A stretch of DNA of 64,000 nt from Amanita rubescens (lineage: Eukaryota; Basidiomycota; Agaricomycetes; Agaricales; Amanitaceae), in the NCBI GenBank assembly GCA_015039365.1, contig WION01000030.1, positions 124,001 through 188,000 of the forward strand. Reading direction: 5' to 3'. Shown piece by piece: positions 19,844 to 32,075 of the stretch. Every line of letters starts with the position of its first letter. The first letter of the stretch is position 1. A model generated the notes under the pieces. It was given only the letters and a program-made list of their open reading frames with translations, did no database searches and was not told the DNA's origin. The position numbers and the translations under genes are program-made.

Positions 19844-21112
19844 TTATGGTTCATTTAGATTATTGAGAAGCGTCGTGAGGCATCGTTTGGTGACCATGTC
19901 TCCCTATAAGTAAACATTGAAGTTCAACACGCTCATCTCAGAAGGACAGCAGGAGATGTACCTTGAGTAGGTTGTTGAACGTCTGATCACGTAGTGGTTC
20001 AGGTAAACAAGCTCTGAGTGCCTCCCGTGCCCTATATATAATATGACGTTAGTTCCGGCAGTAGGCCACAAGTAGAGAACAAACCTCAGGTTGTCACTCA
20101 GCCGCAGATAACAGCGCACGACATGCTTCAACAAACGAACAGCCTGTGTCTCCACAAGTTGATTCACCATATTGCTCAGAACAGTTCCAACTGCATAAAA
20201 CCTTTCGTATGTGTGACAGATGTAAGTCAAACCAGTTTCATCGAGCAATATTTTTTGTACGATGAAAATCGCTACGGTTTTTGAAAGTTCAGAACCAGTT
20301 TCCATGATACGAAGGCAAAGAGGAATAATTTCAGTTGACAGGAGGAAATGAATGACCGTGTTGTTATCGTTTTGCTGGATATCTATCAGCGGAACTGTAT
20401 CAATAGTTAGTGAAGACCGACCTTGACTAGTGCACCAATGACGCCGAGGGACGTAAGCCTAAGATACTCGAATGGCCGTGTTTTCGATGTCGTGTTCAAG
20501 AAGGGATACAAAAACAACGGGATGTGAGCTAGTAATTCACAATGAGAGACAGTAAATGGAGCACAACGCTTATATATCACCGTTAAGAAATAATTGCCGT
20601 GTCTCTGTATGCGATGCCACGCATTGCAAAAGGGCCAGCGCGTTACAAACACGGTTTGAGATGTGCGCAGTCAAGTTAGGCGGAGAGAGAAGCGGATACA
20701 CTGAGACAATCTCTTGCAGTAGTGCAGGCATTATGCCTGGAACAAGGACATTGGTGAAAATGCGTAGAACATGACGCAGATACGCACCAAAGGAGTGCCA
20801 TAGCACGAGAGCCAGGTCCTCATATTGCTCTCGTTTTTTGCTAAGCTCCAACAACGCACTCTCTCTTGTATTGGGGTCCAACAATTCAATCACGAGGCTG
20901 TGTATCCTGCCTTCTTCATGGACACCCAGCGGAGCAGCAGCACTAGCATTAGGCAAGTATTGGCCAACTGGTTGATGGGGAACGGGATGGGCTAAAGGCG
21001 CCGCAGAAATTGGGGGTGTCTCGGAATACGCAGAGATGCCTCTCGCATAGGGATTATACTGAGCATGTTGCTGCAGATACGACAAAGGCTTGGGAGATAT
21101 GAGGCCAGCCAT
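19844..21112 (-). CDS. CAF40: CCR4-NOT subunit CAF40/CNOT9 (Rcd1 family)
   Basis: Five exons: 20,581-21,112, 20,418-20,528, 20,085-20,382, 19,962-20,031 and 19,844-19,903. They total 356 codons and stay in frame throughout. After a Pro/Ala-rich N-terminal tail (about 65 residues) comes the armadillo-like Rcd1 domain, from [20 protein letters not shown] to CYLRLSDN and the end [11 protein letters not shown]. The block [20 protein letters not shown] is near-invariant in the family. CAF40 is a scaffold subunit of the CCR4-NOT deadenylase and binds regulatory peptides and nucleic acid. The second intron uses a weak donor (GTCTTC), chosen because it alone restores VDIQQND. Confidence 0.96.
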
Positions 21113-21232
21113 GAAAGGAGAGCCTATGACATGTGACTGTGACTACATTACAAGATCGATCGATCATATTCGCCATCCTGCTACACGATAGAGGTATCCA
21201 AGAATCATATACTACACCAGCATTCAGAACAA

Positions 21233-23148
21233 TTAATTTTCAAGCAAAGAATGTTTTACCTTGTCTTCTTCACTGTCAGTATACATCATCCAGATTTTGC
21301 CTCGCTCCGTAAACTCCACTGCAAAAGAATTTGGAATCGCTCGCAATTCTTCATAACCCTCATCCCACTCCTTGACGCCTTGTACTTCATTACGAATATT
21401 GACTTCTTCTGTCAGATCCTTTAATTTCTGTTGTGCATTCTGTCTGATCTTTGCATTATCTCTTCGATCTCTCACTCGCTTACCTTCGCATCCCGATGAA
21501 GGCGCAACATCCCATCGTTGAGCTTGAAGAAACGCCTTTTCCAAACGACCGAATCAGTAGTTTGAATTGTTACCCATCCGTGGTTCAGAGTCGCGTGTTG
21601 TCGGAGCTGGGCCTGCACCTGGTTTATTCGTTCCCTTCTCTCTTCCAACGACTGTAGCTTTATTTCTTCTGATTCACGTCGAGCCTTTTCTTGCAACCAC
21701 AGTTGCTCTTTGCGCCACTGTTCCATTTTATGATACTCCTCCAGTCGCTTCTCCTTCTCGACTCGCCTTTTTAACTCATGAAGACGTTGTAGTCGCTCTT
21801 CCGCGGCCTTCTCTATATACTCTCGACGGCGACGTTCTGTAGTTGCGCGATTCAAATCTTCTTCAAGAAGAGCCTTCCGCCGTGCCTCATCCTCTAATTC
21901 TCGCTCCATGGCATCCTGTTTTCTCCGTTCTTTATCAGCCTGCCGCCTTCGTTCGTCCTCCATTGCTTCCTCCTCCTCTCGTTGACGATCTAATTGTACT
22001 TGCAACCTGACTCTCGCTCGTTCTGCAGGGTCTGTCGTCATAATTCCAGCCCACTTTCCTCGCAGAGGAATGTGTAGCGATTGCAAGGTACGAGGATGAT
22101 CTGAGATATCTTGAGCCTCGTCAGAAGCATGAGAATGTACGGCCTCAGCGATGCTAGGTGCATTATCGCCGTCTTCCCATCCCAGGGAATTATCCATACG
22201 CTGAGAAGGTATTCCAAGTTCCAAATCTTGTGAATCCTCAGCGGTCTGTGATGCGTCCAAACGGTCTTTAGGAGGAGTATCTGGCGCAACATCCTTTGAT
22301 GAAGAGGCATGGACTACCCTACTTCTTTGTAACATTTTTGAAATAAACTTTGGTTGTGTAAACGGAATGTGCAGCTTTTTTTCGGTATAGGTCGAGTTTT
22401 CGGAAGAAACTCGTCTCACCGCATCCATTGAGGACGGTTTCAAATGGTAGGCCGTAGACTCAGAAGAAGAACGATGTACGATTTTTGCTCGGCGTTGCGC
22501 CAGCAATGCCTGATGGATGGATTCATGTGTTAGCTCCGATGGCTTATTCAATATCATCAACACTCCGCATTCCTAGCATCCCAAAGGTCAGTCAATTCAC
22601 CGGGTTCACGTCCAAAAACTCACCTGCAGCAGCCCCGCAAGATACTGAGCGTTAGCAAGAGCTCGCGCTTGAGAATTGTTGAGCACAACGCTTGAAATTA
22701 TTATGGTGAACATTCCTGACCTCTCTGCCTACCAGAGGTGACATCCGGAAGATAAGTAATCATAACTGTTTCTGAACCCGAACCCAGGTCCTCGCGGTAT
22801 ACTGCATGTTGAACTCCATCTACGCGGAATGAAGATTTCAACTCTCCTAGCCCGTGTGCTCCTTGAGCACTGAAGGCCAAATGTTGCAACTATCGACCTT
22901 GTCAACTTATTACTGATCAACTGGGTAATAACATCACCTGCGGTTATTTCATTTGCGTAGTGAAGCAGTAGCCTGTAAAATCATCAAATAATCTATTATC
23001 TGGGACCACATTGCTCCTACCAATCATTATTTCCACGAAGAATGGATTGATAAGCATTCTGTAGCGCTATCATTTGAGTCTGATCCATCACTGCAGATGC
23101 TAACTTGGACGAGGGATTATCGGGGGTATGCGCCGATGCGGAGAACAT
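21233..23148 (-). CDS. ADF-H, coiled-coil and PH domain actin-associated protein
   Basis: It starts at an ATG at 23,148 and has several short introns. The N-terminal 130 residues form an actin-depolymerising-factor homology domain of coactosin/drebrin type (AQGAHGLGELKSSFRVDGVQ, then VMITYLPDVTS). A linker rich in Ser and acidic residues follows. A long charged coiled coil of roughly 150 residues spans about 21,640-22,050 and is dominated by Arg, Glu and Lys. The end is a PH domain (HGWVTIQTTDSVVWKRRFFKLNDG, then FAVEFTERGKIWMMYTDSEEDK). The order suggests a cortical actin regulator recruited to phosphoinositide membranes. The last PH helix ends at a TAA at 21,233, or splices to a short exon near 21,150. 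I know no accepted gene name. Confidence 0.85.
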
Positions 23149-23900
23149 ATTTAAGCTAAGACTCCGGACAATTACTCTGTAAACTGAACAATGAGATTGA
23201 TGGTTGTCAACACGTTTTTAAATAAGCTTCTTCTTCGTCTAAAACTCTACAAAAGTAGCTATTGTGATCCCCAGGCTTCTTCGACGGCACGTCAACCATC
23301 TTTGTTCTCGTCAAATTTATAGGGAAAGTCCAGCAATACCGTTTAACAATGGAGGGCAATCTTAGCCAAAAAAACGCGCATAGGTCGACAGACTGAAATG
23401 ACACTCATGGGATCGCTTCTTGGAATCAGCTGAATTCCGTGACTTATAGGAAATATCATTATGTGTATAACTATGGAAGAGGCGAGTGACTTTGAAAACC
23501 GGCGAGAGATTCGATAATGAATCCCATAACTTTGTCAAACCGAGCAATATTGAATCCCAAAAGTTGGAGAGTAACAAACAAATAGAAGCGGTCCGATGTA
23601 TGCACAGGAGCTAAGAATTCGAAGGAACGGAGGGGCCAGGCTTAATGGTGACGATATCATCCTTGAAATGTTGCATCTATTGAATCTAAGTAGTGTGATT
23701 GCATTAATTATCGTGGTCTGTGTTGGTCCATTGAGCATCTAATATTCAGAACCTATATATCTAGTTATCAAGTATGTCTTCCAGCTAACTATAAACGTGT
23801 TAGAATTCAAGGCTTTCGGGTGGACTATGACTCACCAAGCAGGAACGGTTAGAGGTATCTTGACAGTGGTCTATATGTTTGGTTAGTGAGAATGCTATTT
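23149..23900. other. Intergenic, nothing recognised
   Basis: About 750 bp between the start of the ADF-H/PH gene and the stop of the serine dehydratase gene. Short frames exist on both strands but none has conserved motifs or splice signals. It must contain the promoter of the ADF-H/PH gene. Confidence 0.5.
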
Positions 23901-26664
23901 CTAGAGGATGGTACGAACGGCGAGCCCCTGGAAGCAAGACTGAATGAATGTGCTCAAACGAACGAACTTAATAAAATGACGTACAGAAAGACTGGTTTCT
24001 TTATACTTTACGCTCATGTCTGAAGCCGTCAAACGCATTGCTTCGATTGCCTCATCCAGTGTGACGCTGTGGACGCCATGGCTAGCCATGGAGAGTTGGG
24101 CCGCTGTAACAGCTTTCACCGCTGAAAAACCGTTCCTGAGTGACGAATCATGCTACTAAGATCCATTCGACATACCTCCAAGACTATTACGCTCAATGCA
24201 TGGTACTTGGACCAGACCATCAATCGGGTCGCATGTTAGGCCTAAGTTATGTTCTGTAAAAACATCAGAGAGAGAGAGAGATTACCAGTTAAGTGTTGAG
24301 TTGTTGAAAAGGTTCTCACCGATACCAATCTCAGCAGCCTGTAGAACAAGTATGATCCAGTTAACATAAACGCACAAATAAGCATACCTGTAAGATTATC
24401 TCTGGTGAAGCTATATTACTAGGTTACTAGGGCGGCATGGTAGAAACAGTAAAACATACCTCCCATACACGCTGCGAACCCAGCGCTGGCCATGGAGCAT
24501 GCAACTGTGTTCTCTGCTGAATGACTGGGGCCATCTCTGAGCGAAATAACTTGTACCTCCTACTTCAGCTTGACAACCCCCTTCAGCAGCTGAGATGGTG
24601 CTGCCCCTTTTGAATAGCATCCCGATAGCCTAGGCATCGGGTCTAAGAAATGTGAGATCCAGTTATTTTTGTACGGATACATACAGCAGCTGTCAAAAGA
24701 AATGTTTGCACGCTTTTTTCGGGCTCGTCGGTAACGAACTAAATAAAGGAAGAGAATTAAATCCTGCCCCGCTCGGCGCACATCACACACCTCGATGATG
24801 TATTTCAGGACAGCGGGGATAATACCTGCAGCACCATTCGTCGGCGAAGTCACAATGCGACCTCCAGCAGCGTTGACCTCATTCACTGCAGTGGCATAGC
24901 AAGACAGAAAATCCATTGCAGGAATTTCCATTCGCCTCTGAAGCTAACTAAGTGATTGCATTCGTTTCAAAAGCATCGAACGTACGGGAGGCATTGGGAG
25001 GATGGGATGTTCTAGCGAGCCAACTACTCGTGTCGCAACAGATTTGAATCTAGGAGTATTGTCGCTGGCACTGGGCGTCTCTTCCGTCAAATCAGAAATC
25101 TTCTCAGCTTTACTGAATTCCAGTGGGCCGTCAACTATCTTTGGGGAAGCGCCAGGGCCGAGTGACATGAACATCGGCGCGGCAACACCAGGGTAGAAAC
25201 TTTGCACAATTTAAGCCCAAGTTCTCAGGAAACGCAAACACTGAATACCCTCTCATGAGCCGGCGATACAGAGCTGGTGCTCGCCGCCGCAGACCTAAAC
25301 GACCAGGTAGAGTGGGCTCTGTTGCAGAAACCCCTGCACGAATGCAATCGTCCATCACGCGCCAAATACGCATTAACTGCGGTAGCGTGAGTCAAAAACC
25401 AGACATTCTTTCTGCTGCATACCTTGTCGTGTATCTCGCTATCTGTGTAGCCAAAAAAAATCTGAGAATTGGTTGTGAGCGGCTGCTTGCCTTCACTGGA
25501 GGGTAGAAAGTCACCTCATTGTCGTGGACAATTTGCGCTATTGTCAGCTATGGCAAAGGTCTGGGTGAATCTGGGGCATTATTCTTGAAGAGACCTACGT
25601 TATGCTTCCGTGTTAGGGAAAGAAGTGCCTTTCCCGAGTCAAAAGGATACGGGGGTTGATCGACCTCGGAGTTGGACGGTGCATGTGCATCGTGCACCTC
25701 GTCTTCAGCGTCCAACTCCGATTCCGCAGTGGAAGGGCTCTGATGAAGCCTTGCACCATGCACAACGCTCTTGTCGACGCCCTTGTAAAACAAGTTCTCA
25801 TCGACTAACTAATAAATCAGTGTATGCAGGGAAAGGAGGTACAACCAACCTTTGGTCTTCTCATTGACGACGAAGCCTCCTCCTACGCTAAAGTACTCAT
25901 TCGTTGCCAATAGGTCACCGTCTATACCGAAACAACTGAATCTCATTCCGTTTGGGTGAGTTTTGAGGACCTGATCCCAGCGCCACAGCATGTCCCTGTC
26001 CATGTCAAATTGGACGTTGTGTTTACCACCCAAGAGCAACTGCTTGTTGTCTATTATCGCGGCATAGCGAGATGGTATCGTGCCCGTGTCTATGGTTTCG
26101 GGGTCAGAGCCTACATTCGGCGTTAGGCTCTGTAAACCCGAGAAGAAACCATGACAGACCCTCCAATCCGAGAAGAATTGCCTGGGGAGTATGGTGTCTG
26201 CTTTGACGTCAGACACATAGCACACGGTGTACAATTTCAGCATACCCTTTCCCTGGAGTGGCGGAAAATGATAATTATACAAAGGGCAGGAAAGAGAGGA
26301 ATACCTGTAGCTGCTAATGAACCGTAACTGGTAGGCGGTGGGCATGACTGTTCATTACAAAAACGATAGATATACGCACAGAGTGACCTTTATGCTTTGA
26401 ACCTAAGCCAAGTCAGGTTTAGAATAAAAAAAAAGAGGTGGAAGCAAGGGAGCGACAAGCCTTTTCCACGAGGCTCAACTCGCCAAGATCAGCGAGGAAG
26501 ATGTTTGCGGCACGCATGGGGCCAACTGTATGAGAGGAAGAGGGACCGACACCAATGCTAAAGAGGTCAAAGGTAGAGATGACGGCATGTTCCGGCTGGT
26601 GGTGGATGTATGCGCGGAAAGCAGGGCGGGGCAGGCAACGCCTAGTGAGGACTCGAAGGAGCAT
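23901..26664 (-). CDS. Fe-S L-serine dehydratase (single chain)
   Basis: A many-exon gene with its ATG at 26,664 and TAG at 23,901. The N-terminal domain carries the signature [18 protein letters not shown]. The C-terminal catalytic domain has [13 protein letters not shown], the GCQ motif in an [11 protein letters not shown] block, [12 protein letters not shown] and [16 protein letters not shown]. These supply three cysteines expected to bind the [4Fe-4S] cluster. The family converts L-serine to pyruvate and ammonia. A presequence ([17 protein letters not shown]) suggests mitochondrial import. Compared with bacterial enzymes there is an extra acidic Ser-rich insertion (about 25,640-25,750). 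The last intron separates ETSLS from GLAVRTIL. Fungi usually use PLP serine dehydratases, so this class is less common but known in basidiomycetes. Confidence 0.93.
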
Positions 26665-26715
26665 AGTCGGAAATCACGTGAGGGCGCATACATCGTCGCT
26701 ATCGTCCTCGACGCC
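26665..26715. promoter_or_regulatory. 51-bp bidirectional promoter gap
   Basis: Only 51 bp separate the start codons of the serine dehydratase (26,664, minus) and the RhoGAP gene (26,716, plus). The RhoGAP frame is also open further upstream to 26,530, but that part is antisense to the dehydratase first exon and is probably fortuitous. Confidence 0.55.
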
Positions 26716-29700
26716 ATGGCCTCACCGGAGCTCACACCCACCCGCCGCCTTCCCTTCCCAATGGCCTCCCAGCCGTCCCCAGCCCACCCTCAGCGCTCAT
26801 CTCCAGCTTTACCACAGCTCCCTCCTTCCTCTTCCTCTTCACATCCATTGTCTGCTGACGCGCTGCTCAAAACTCATTCAGCAGCCCATGATCCAAAGCT
26901 TGCCGCCCTCGAACAGGCAATCAGCGAGCGCAATAATCTCTCCGCTCAGAATTCTCAGCTCTGGAAACTCATAGAAAAACAGAGAGCGGGTTACAACCAC
27001 ATCCTCAAGGAACTCGACCGAATACGAGGTGAACGAGACACATACAAGGCAAAGCTCGGCATCAGCAACTCCTCTTCCAAACGCGACCGATCCCATAAGC
27101 TTAGTGTCACGCACCAATCGGATGATCATCGTCCGTCTATTCCCCTTGTATCATGCATAGCCATTAATATAGATCCCTAGACTCTCCTGACACCAGCGTC
27201 GTTCCCTCACGCAAGACCTCCTCTGCTTCGCTTTCTGGACAGCCACGTCTAGACTTTGGGCTACAGAACCCAGTTGCTAAGAGCAAGCCAGTTAACGACT
27301 CAAGCACGAGTCTCTCACTAGTAGGAACGAGCAACTCGACGTACGACCTTCGCCGTCCAACAACAGATGGCATAAATACTCCCTCATCGGCTTCAAGTAA
27401 TGCTTCGCTAGATGCTGCGTTGTCTGCATATAATCAAGCAAACGGCTCCGGTCCAAGGTCTGCTCACCATACACCTCAAGGGAGCTCTGCATCAACGATT
27501 ACGCTACTCTCGCAAAATTACTCTTCTCTTGAAGCTAAAAGTCCAAAGTCTAAATCAACCCCTAATCTACCAGATGCGCCTACCCTCAAATCGTTATCCC
27601 CGCCCACCCTCGATAGACAGATTTCTCGTGAGTCTCGCATAAGCCTCCCAGACGAAGCTCGACATTATATTGCAAACATGATCCCATCTCCCGTCCAATC
27701 TTCTCGTGGTGAATCATTTGCAGCGTCCCCCAGACAGAAAGATAACTCTACATCCGGTGCAAGTAACAGCCCCATCCTCGGCAATGAATCTCGTCAAAGA
27801 GAATTTCTAGACATGTATGGCGAAGATGAAGAGACAGGAGGCGATGTCGACGAGGATCTGGCAAGCATTAATAGCGAACAAGCAGAATTATCCTTTTCCG
27901 CGGACACTCGCCTCACTGATTCGCCACATCCATCGCAACAAACGAGCATCTCGGATGCATCATCCTTGATGTCACAGGGAGCATATCAATCCGACAGAGG
28001 GAGAGGCATAACGCATGCAGCAGTAGACGATTTCCCGCTCCCACCATCTAACATTCACCCATATCCCCAACGGTCGGCAATCAGCCAAGGTGCCGCTGGT
28101 GATCAGAGTCACGCCTTCCAGCCGCACAAGCAGCAAGACCTTACCCATTCTTCTGTCACGCAGTCGCAGTCTAGTTCATCCCGTCAAAAACCATCATCAC
28201 CTTCTCATCCACAAGCTGACCAAGCTCAAATCATGTCCCCATTGACGAAGGCATCGCATTTCCGTGCTCTCCCCCTCTTGCCCGGCGATCTTCCAACTAC
28301 TACGATTAACGTGTCCCATTCGTTCGTTCGCCCCAACGATAGGGGGAAGGAGGTTTTATCTTTTGTCGTTCACGTAAATCCGGGCAACGGTAAGCAAGTT
28401 TGGAAAATTGAGAAGATGTACTCGGACGTGTTGAACTTGGACCAACGTGTCAGGCAAAGCGTTGGCAAGGGTGTTGGCAAAAAAATTGCTAATCTGCCTG
28501 AGGGAAAGCTGTGGAAGGATCATGCTCCTGCAAAAGTTGACCAGAGGAAGGTAAGTCAATTGCATCTTCAACCAGCAAATTCTAACCAAATGTAAAGGCT
28601 GTTTTGGAACATTATCTACAAACACTGATAAATCTTCCCGTCAAAAACAATAACGAAGTTATTGCGTTCTTCACGACGGACATTGTTCGTGAAACGAAAC
28701 AGCCTGTAATGCAAGCTGGGCACAAAGAAGGCTATCTCACTAAACGCGGAAAGAATTTTGGTGGATGGAAAACGAGGTATTTCGTTTTGCAAGGGCCAGT
28801 TTTAGAATACTACGACTGCGTAAGTCTCTCTCAACCTTATACCAGGATGGCTCATATTCTTTCTTCAGCGCGGTGGAACTCATCTAGGCTCAATTGTAAT
28901 AACTGGCGCACAGATTGGAAGGCAGCAACGTACTGAGCGTACTGGTGCCGATGATGACAACGAGTACAGGCATGCATTTCTAATAGTGGAAGCTAAAAAG
29001 GGGGCGGGCGGTCATCATCCACGTCATGTCTTATGCGCCGAGAGCGATGAAGAAAGGGATAGTTGGGTTGATATGCTTGTCCGATACTTCACGGGGACAT
29101 ATTCCGAAGACTCGCTGTCAAATAATGTCATGTTCAGTACTGCAAGTGGCCAAGCGCCACCCCGTGCAAGCTCCGGTTCTGCGGACAACTCCACCGGTAT
29201 TGTGAACCGAACCAGAGGCCCGTTACGCAATGTCTCGCGCGATGAAATCGCCATTTCCAAAGGACTTGCTATCCCTATTTTCCAACTCGCACCTGATGCC
29301 AATAATCCCAAGTTTTTCCAGGCATCGCCAATGACCCAGGAGGCTGGAAGGCCATCTAGCCCTTACTCACTAAGCGAGCAAGAATCGCAATCTCATTCTC
29401 GGAATGAAACTCAGAGTATCGGTACTTTCAGTACTTCGGAGCCTTCAGCTGGCTTGCCCTCAAGTCTTCCAGAACAGTCGATTCTATCCGTGGCTTCTGC
29501 GACGCCTTCTGCTCTGGATGGCATTGGAAACTATGCGACACCTCGGGCAAACTCTGAGTTGGGCCACTATGCTGATCTGCGACCATCTGGTGGCATAGCT
29601 GACCTGATGAACCCACGTCGACTTGAGAAGATCCCTGCATCTGCACATGATCGAAAGATCTTTCATCCTGCCCCACCAACACCTCACGCAGACCGCGTAC

Positions 29701-31128
29701 CATCGCCAGATAAGCTAGATTCTTCCAGTCGCGTGAAAATATCCGGACCTATGAACGGGGCACCAATACCTTCCGGCTTCAAGTTTGGCGGGCATGGAGA
29801 AACCGCCATAACCTCTAATGACAGAAGAGAGAAGGCAAAATCTCGTTCATTCTGGGGTTTCGGCAAAGCGAACGGTGAGTCTTGCACTTCTTGACCTTGA
29901 GTAACTCTTTGACGCAGTACAGGAGACAAGCAAACCGTTACTGCTCCTCCTGCCGTATTCGGTGTGCCGCTTGACGAATCACTGGAAGTAGCTCAAATTT
30001 GCAACCTACCTGCCATCGTTTTCCGTGCCATACAATATTTGGAGGCCAAAAAGGCGGATCAAGAAGAAGGTATCTACCGTCTAAGCGGTAGCTCGGCTGT
30101 AATCAAGAGTTTAAAGGACCGGTTCAACTTGGGTTTGTATCTTGTCTGCGATGTCTGTTGCTATTCCTTAACACGCACCCACAGAGGGGGACGTGAACCT
30201 TCTTGCCTCGGACGAGTATTGGGATCCACATGCAATAGCAGGGTTATTGAAAAGCTTTCTTCGGGAACTTCCAGCGAGCATTCTGACACGCGAACTCCAC
30301 CTGAGATTCCTAGCCGTTATCGGTAATGTGTACCTCATTGGCTGTATATTACCTGCTCATATCAGTGTTCAGACTTTGTTGACCCTCAAGAGCGCATCAG
30401 AGAGCTTTCTCAGCTAATTGCCGCTCTTCCCCTTCCTAATTATACCCTACTTCGGGCGCTCACAGCTCATCTCATATTGATTGTTCAAAATTCTGCTGTC
30501 AATAAAATGACTATGCGGAATGTCGGCATTGTATTCAGTCCCACGTTAGGGATACCCGCGGGCGTGTTTAGCTTGATGCTCGGAGAGTTTAATCGAGTAT
30601 TCAATGTTGATGCCATCGACGAGGAAACAGGAACCGAAGGATCAGACGAGAGTAGCTCTGATCACGATCTATATCGCCGCAATAGCCAACGTTATTCTGA
30701 GGCTGCGGCAGACCAACTTCTTGGACTGTCTGGTCGAAGCTTAAAAGGTTTGTTTCAGCCACGTTGATCAGTTCCGAAGATAACACTTCGTAGCCGCCGC
30801 CAATGACGATGCATCTGACGGAGAAGACATGGTACAAGATGGGGAAAGCGAGATAGCTGACGGCGATATAACGGCGGAATCATTTCCATCAAACATCAGT
30901 ACGCCTTCATATGACCAGGTCAACCACATGTCCCCTCCGGAGACACCAACTGCACCCAAAATTTCCAAGGCTTCTCACGCTGCTGCTGCCAGGGGCCTCA
31001 ATATCACAATCACACCCTCAGACCGTGGTAATAGGCATTCCCATATGATGGGTTTACCAGCATCCCCTCGACCCCCACATTCACCGATACAAGGCCCCAA
31101 TGATTCAGCAAAGGCATCGTCATCCTGA
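26716..31128 (+). CDS. Bem3-like RhoGAP with PX and PH domains
   Basis: Eight exons: 26,716-27,130, 27,181-28,550, 28,598-28,819, 28,869-29,874, 29,923-30,132, 30,185-30,322, 30,373-30,747 and 30,794-31,128, all in frame. The order is a Ser/Pro-rich tail, a coiled coil (residues 50-115), a long disordered region, a PX domain (about codons 490-620), a PH domain (GYLTKRGKNFGGWKTRYFVL), a disordered linker and a RhoGAP domain. The RhoGAP domain has the arginine finger in EGIYRLSGSS, then LLKSFLRELP and NKMTMRNVGIVFSPT. This is the layout of yeast Bem3, which stimulates GTP hydrolysis by Cdc42 at the polarised cortex. PX and PH should direct it to phosphoinositide membranes. RHO3 is encoded in the same window, but the specificity here is inferred from architecture only. 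Confidence 0.94.
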
Positions 31129-31345
31129 ATGGTAGCTATCCCTGAAAACTGACCACCAATTTTTGCCCCATATACCATTGATACCAGTATAAATTCTATT
31201 TTTACAATGCTCTCTCCATCGTATTTGGTACTCTGTCCATGTGTATATACCCACGCATGTAACGTTACATAAGTAAGCAGTCGCATCAGAGACCGAAAAA
31301 TGACGAAGCGACGTCTTGGATTCACTTACATAACAACCAGCCACG

Positions 31346-32075
31346 ATGAGCTTCAAACAGGCCGCAGTTCTAGCACCTGTATCTTTTTTTCTAGGTTGGT
31401 AACCATTGTATGATTGAACTGTTGTTTACTGCTTATTATAGGTGTACTTTTTATCTGTTTTAATGTTGACCACCGATTGCTATGGGCGGAACTAACGGAC
31501 GACTCTGTGAATGACGGTTTTCAATTCTACACCACTTTCTACTCTGCGCCTCCTGCTATCAAAGTGAGCTATACATGACTGGACACATACACCCACATTC
31601 TAAGACGCACGCAGGCCTTGCTTCATGGCATGGTCGGGGTTGGGATAATTGGAATTATTTCAAAATTACATCAATGGGATGAGAGTGCCAAGTTTTTTGA
31701 TGGGTCGTCTCTTGGTATGGTGCCATGGCTTCTGAGATTTGGCCGCTGACCTCTACCCAGTCGCCTACATGTTTTCTGTATCCGTGTATCTCACAGTCAC
31801 TATCCCAGCACTTCGAACGATCGCAGCGCCCCTCCCAGAAGATACCCGTGAGGGAAGGATTGAGGCTGTACGCGTGTTGTCTGCTGGAAATATCATTATG
31901 ATATTTTCACTTATCGGTGTCCTTGCATTGCAGGTGTGAACAGTTCGCAGTGCTTGCTATTGGATATTGCTGAATTTGTGTTTTATAGGGTGGACAAGAG
32001 TATGCGAGACGTACGGAAGCTCGCCTGCGGGCCCAAGCCAACGAAAAAGAAATTGCAGAAAAGAAAACGCAATAG
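31346..32075 (+). CDS. SHR3: SHR3-like ER chaperone for amino-acid permeases
   Basis: Five exons: 31,346-31,394, 31,442-31,563, 31,615-31,714, 31,761-31,933 and 31,989-32,075. The small polytopic membrane protein opens with a helix (AAVLAPVSFFLGVLF), has hydrophobic segments around residues 55-75, 90-112 and 135-155, and ends in a charged tail beginning GGQEYARRTEARLRAQ. That matches the Shr3 family, ER proteins that help amino-acid permeases fold and enter COPII vesicles. The start ATG is the only one compatible with the N-terminal helix. An alternative reading without the third intron leads to an early stop. Confidence 0.85.

Noticed and set aside
26530..26715. Upstream in-frame extension of the RhoGAP start
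   Set aside because: It lies antisense to the first exon of the serine dehydratase, and the added residues look non-conserved; the ATG at 26,716 gives the usual Ser/Pro-rich tail.
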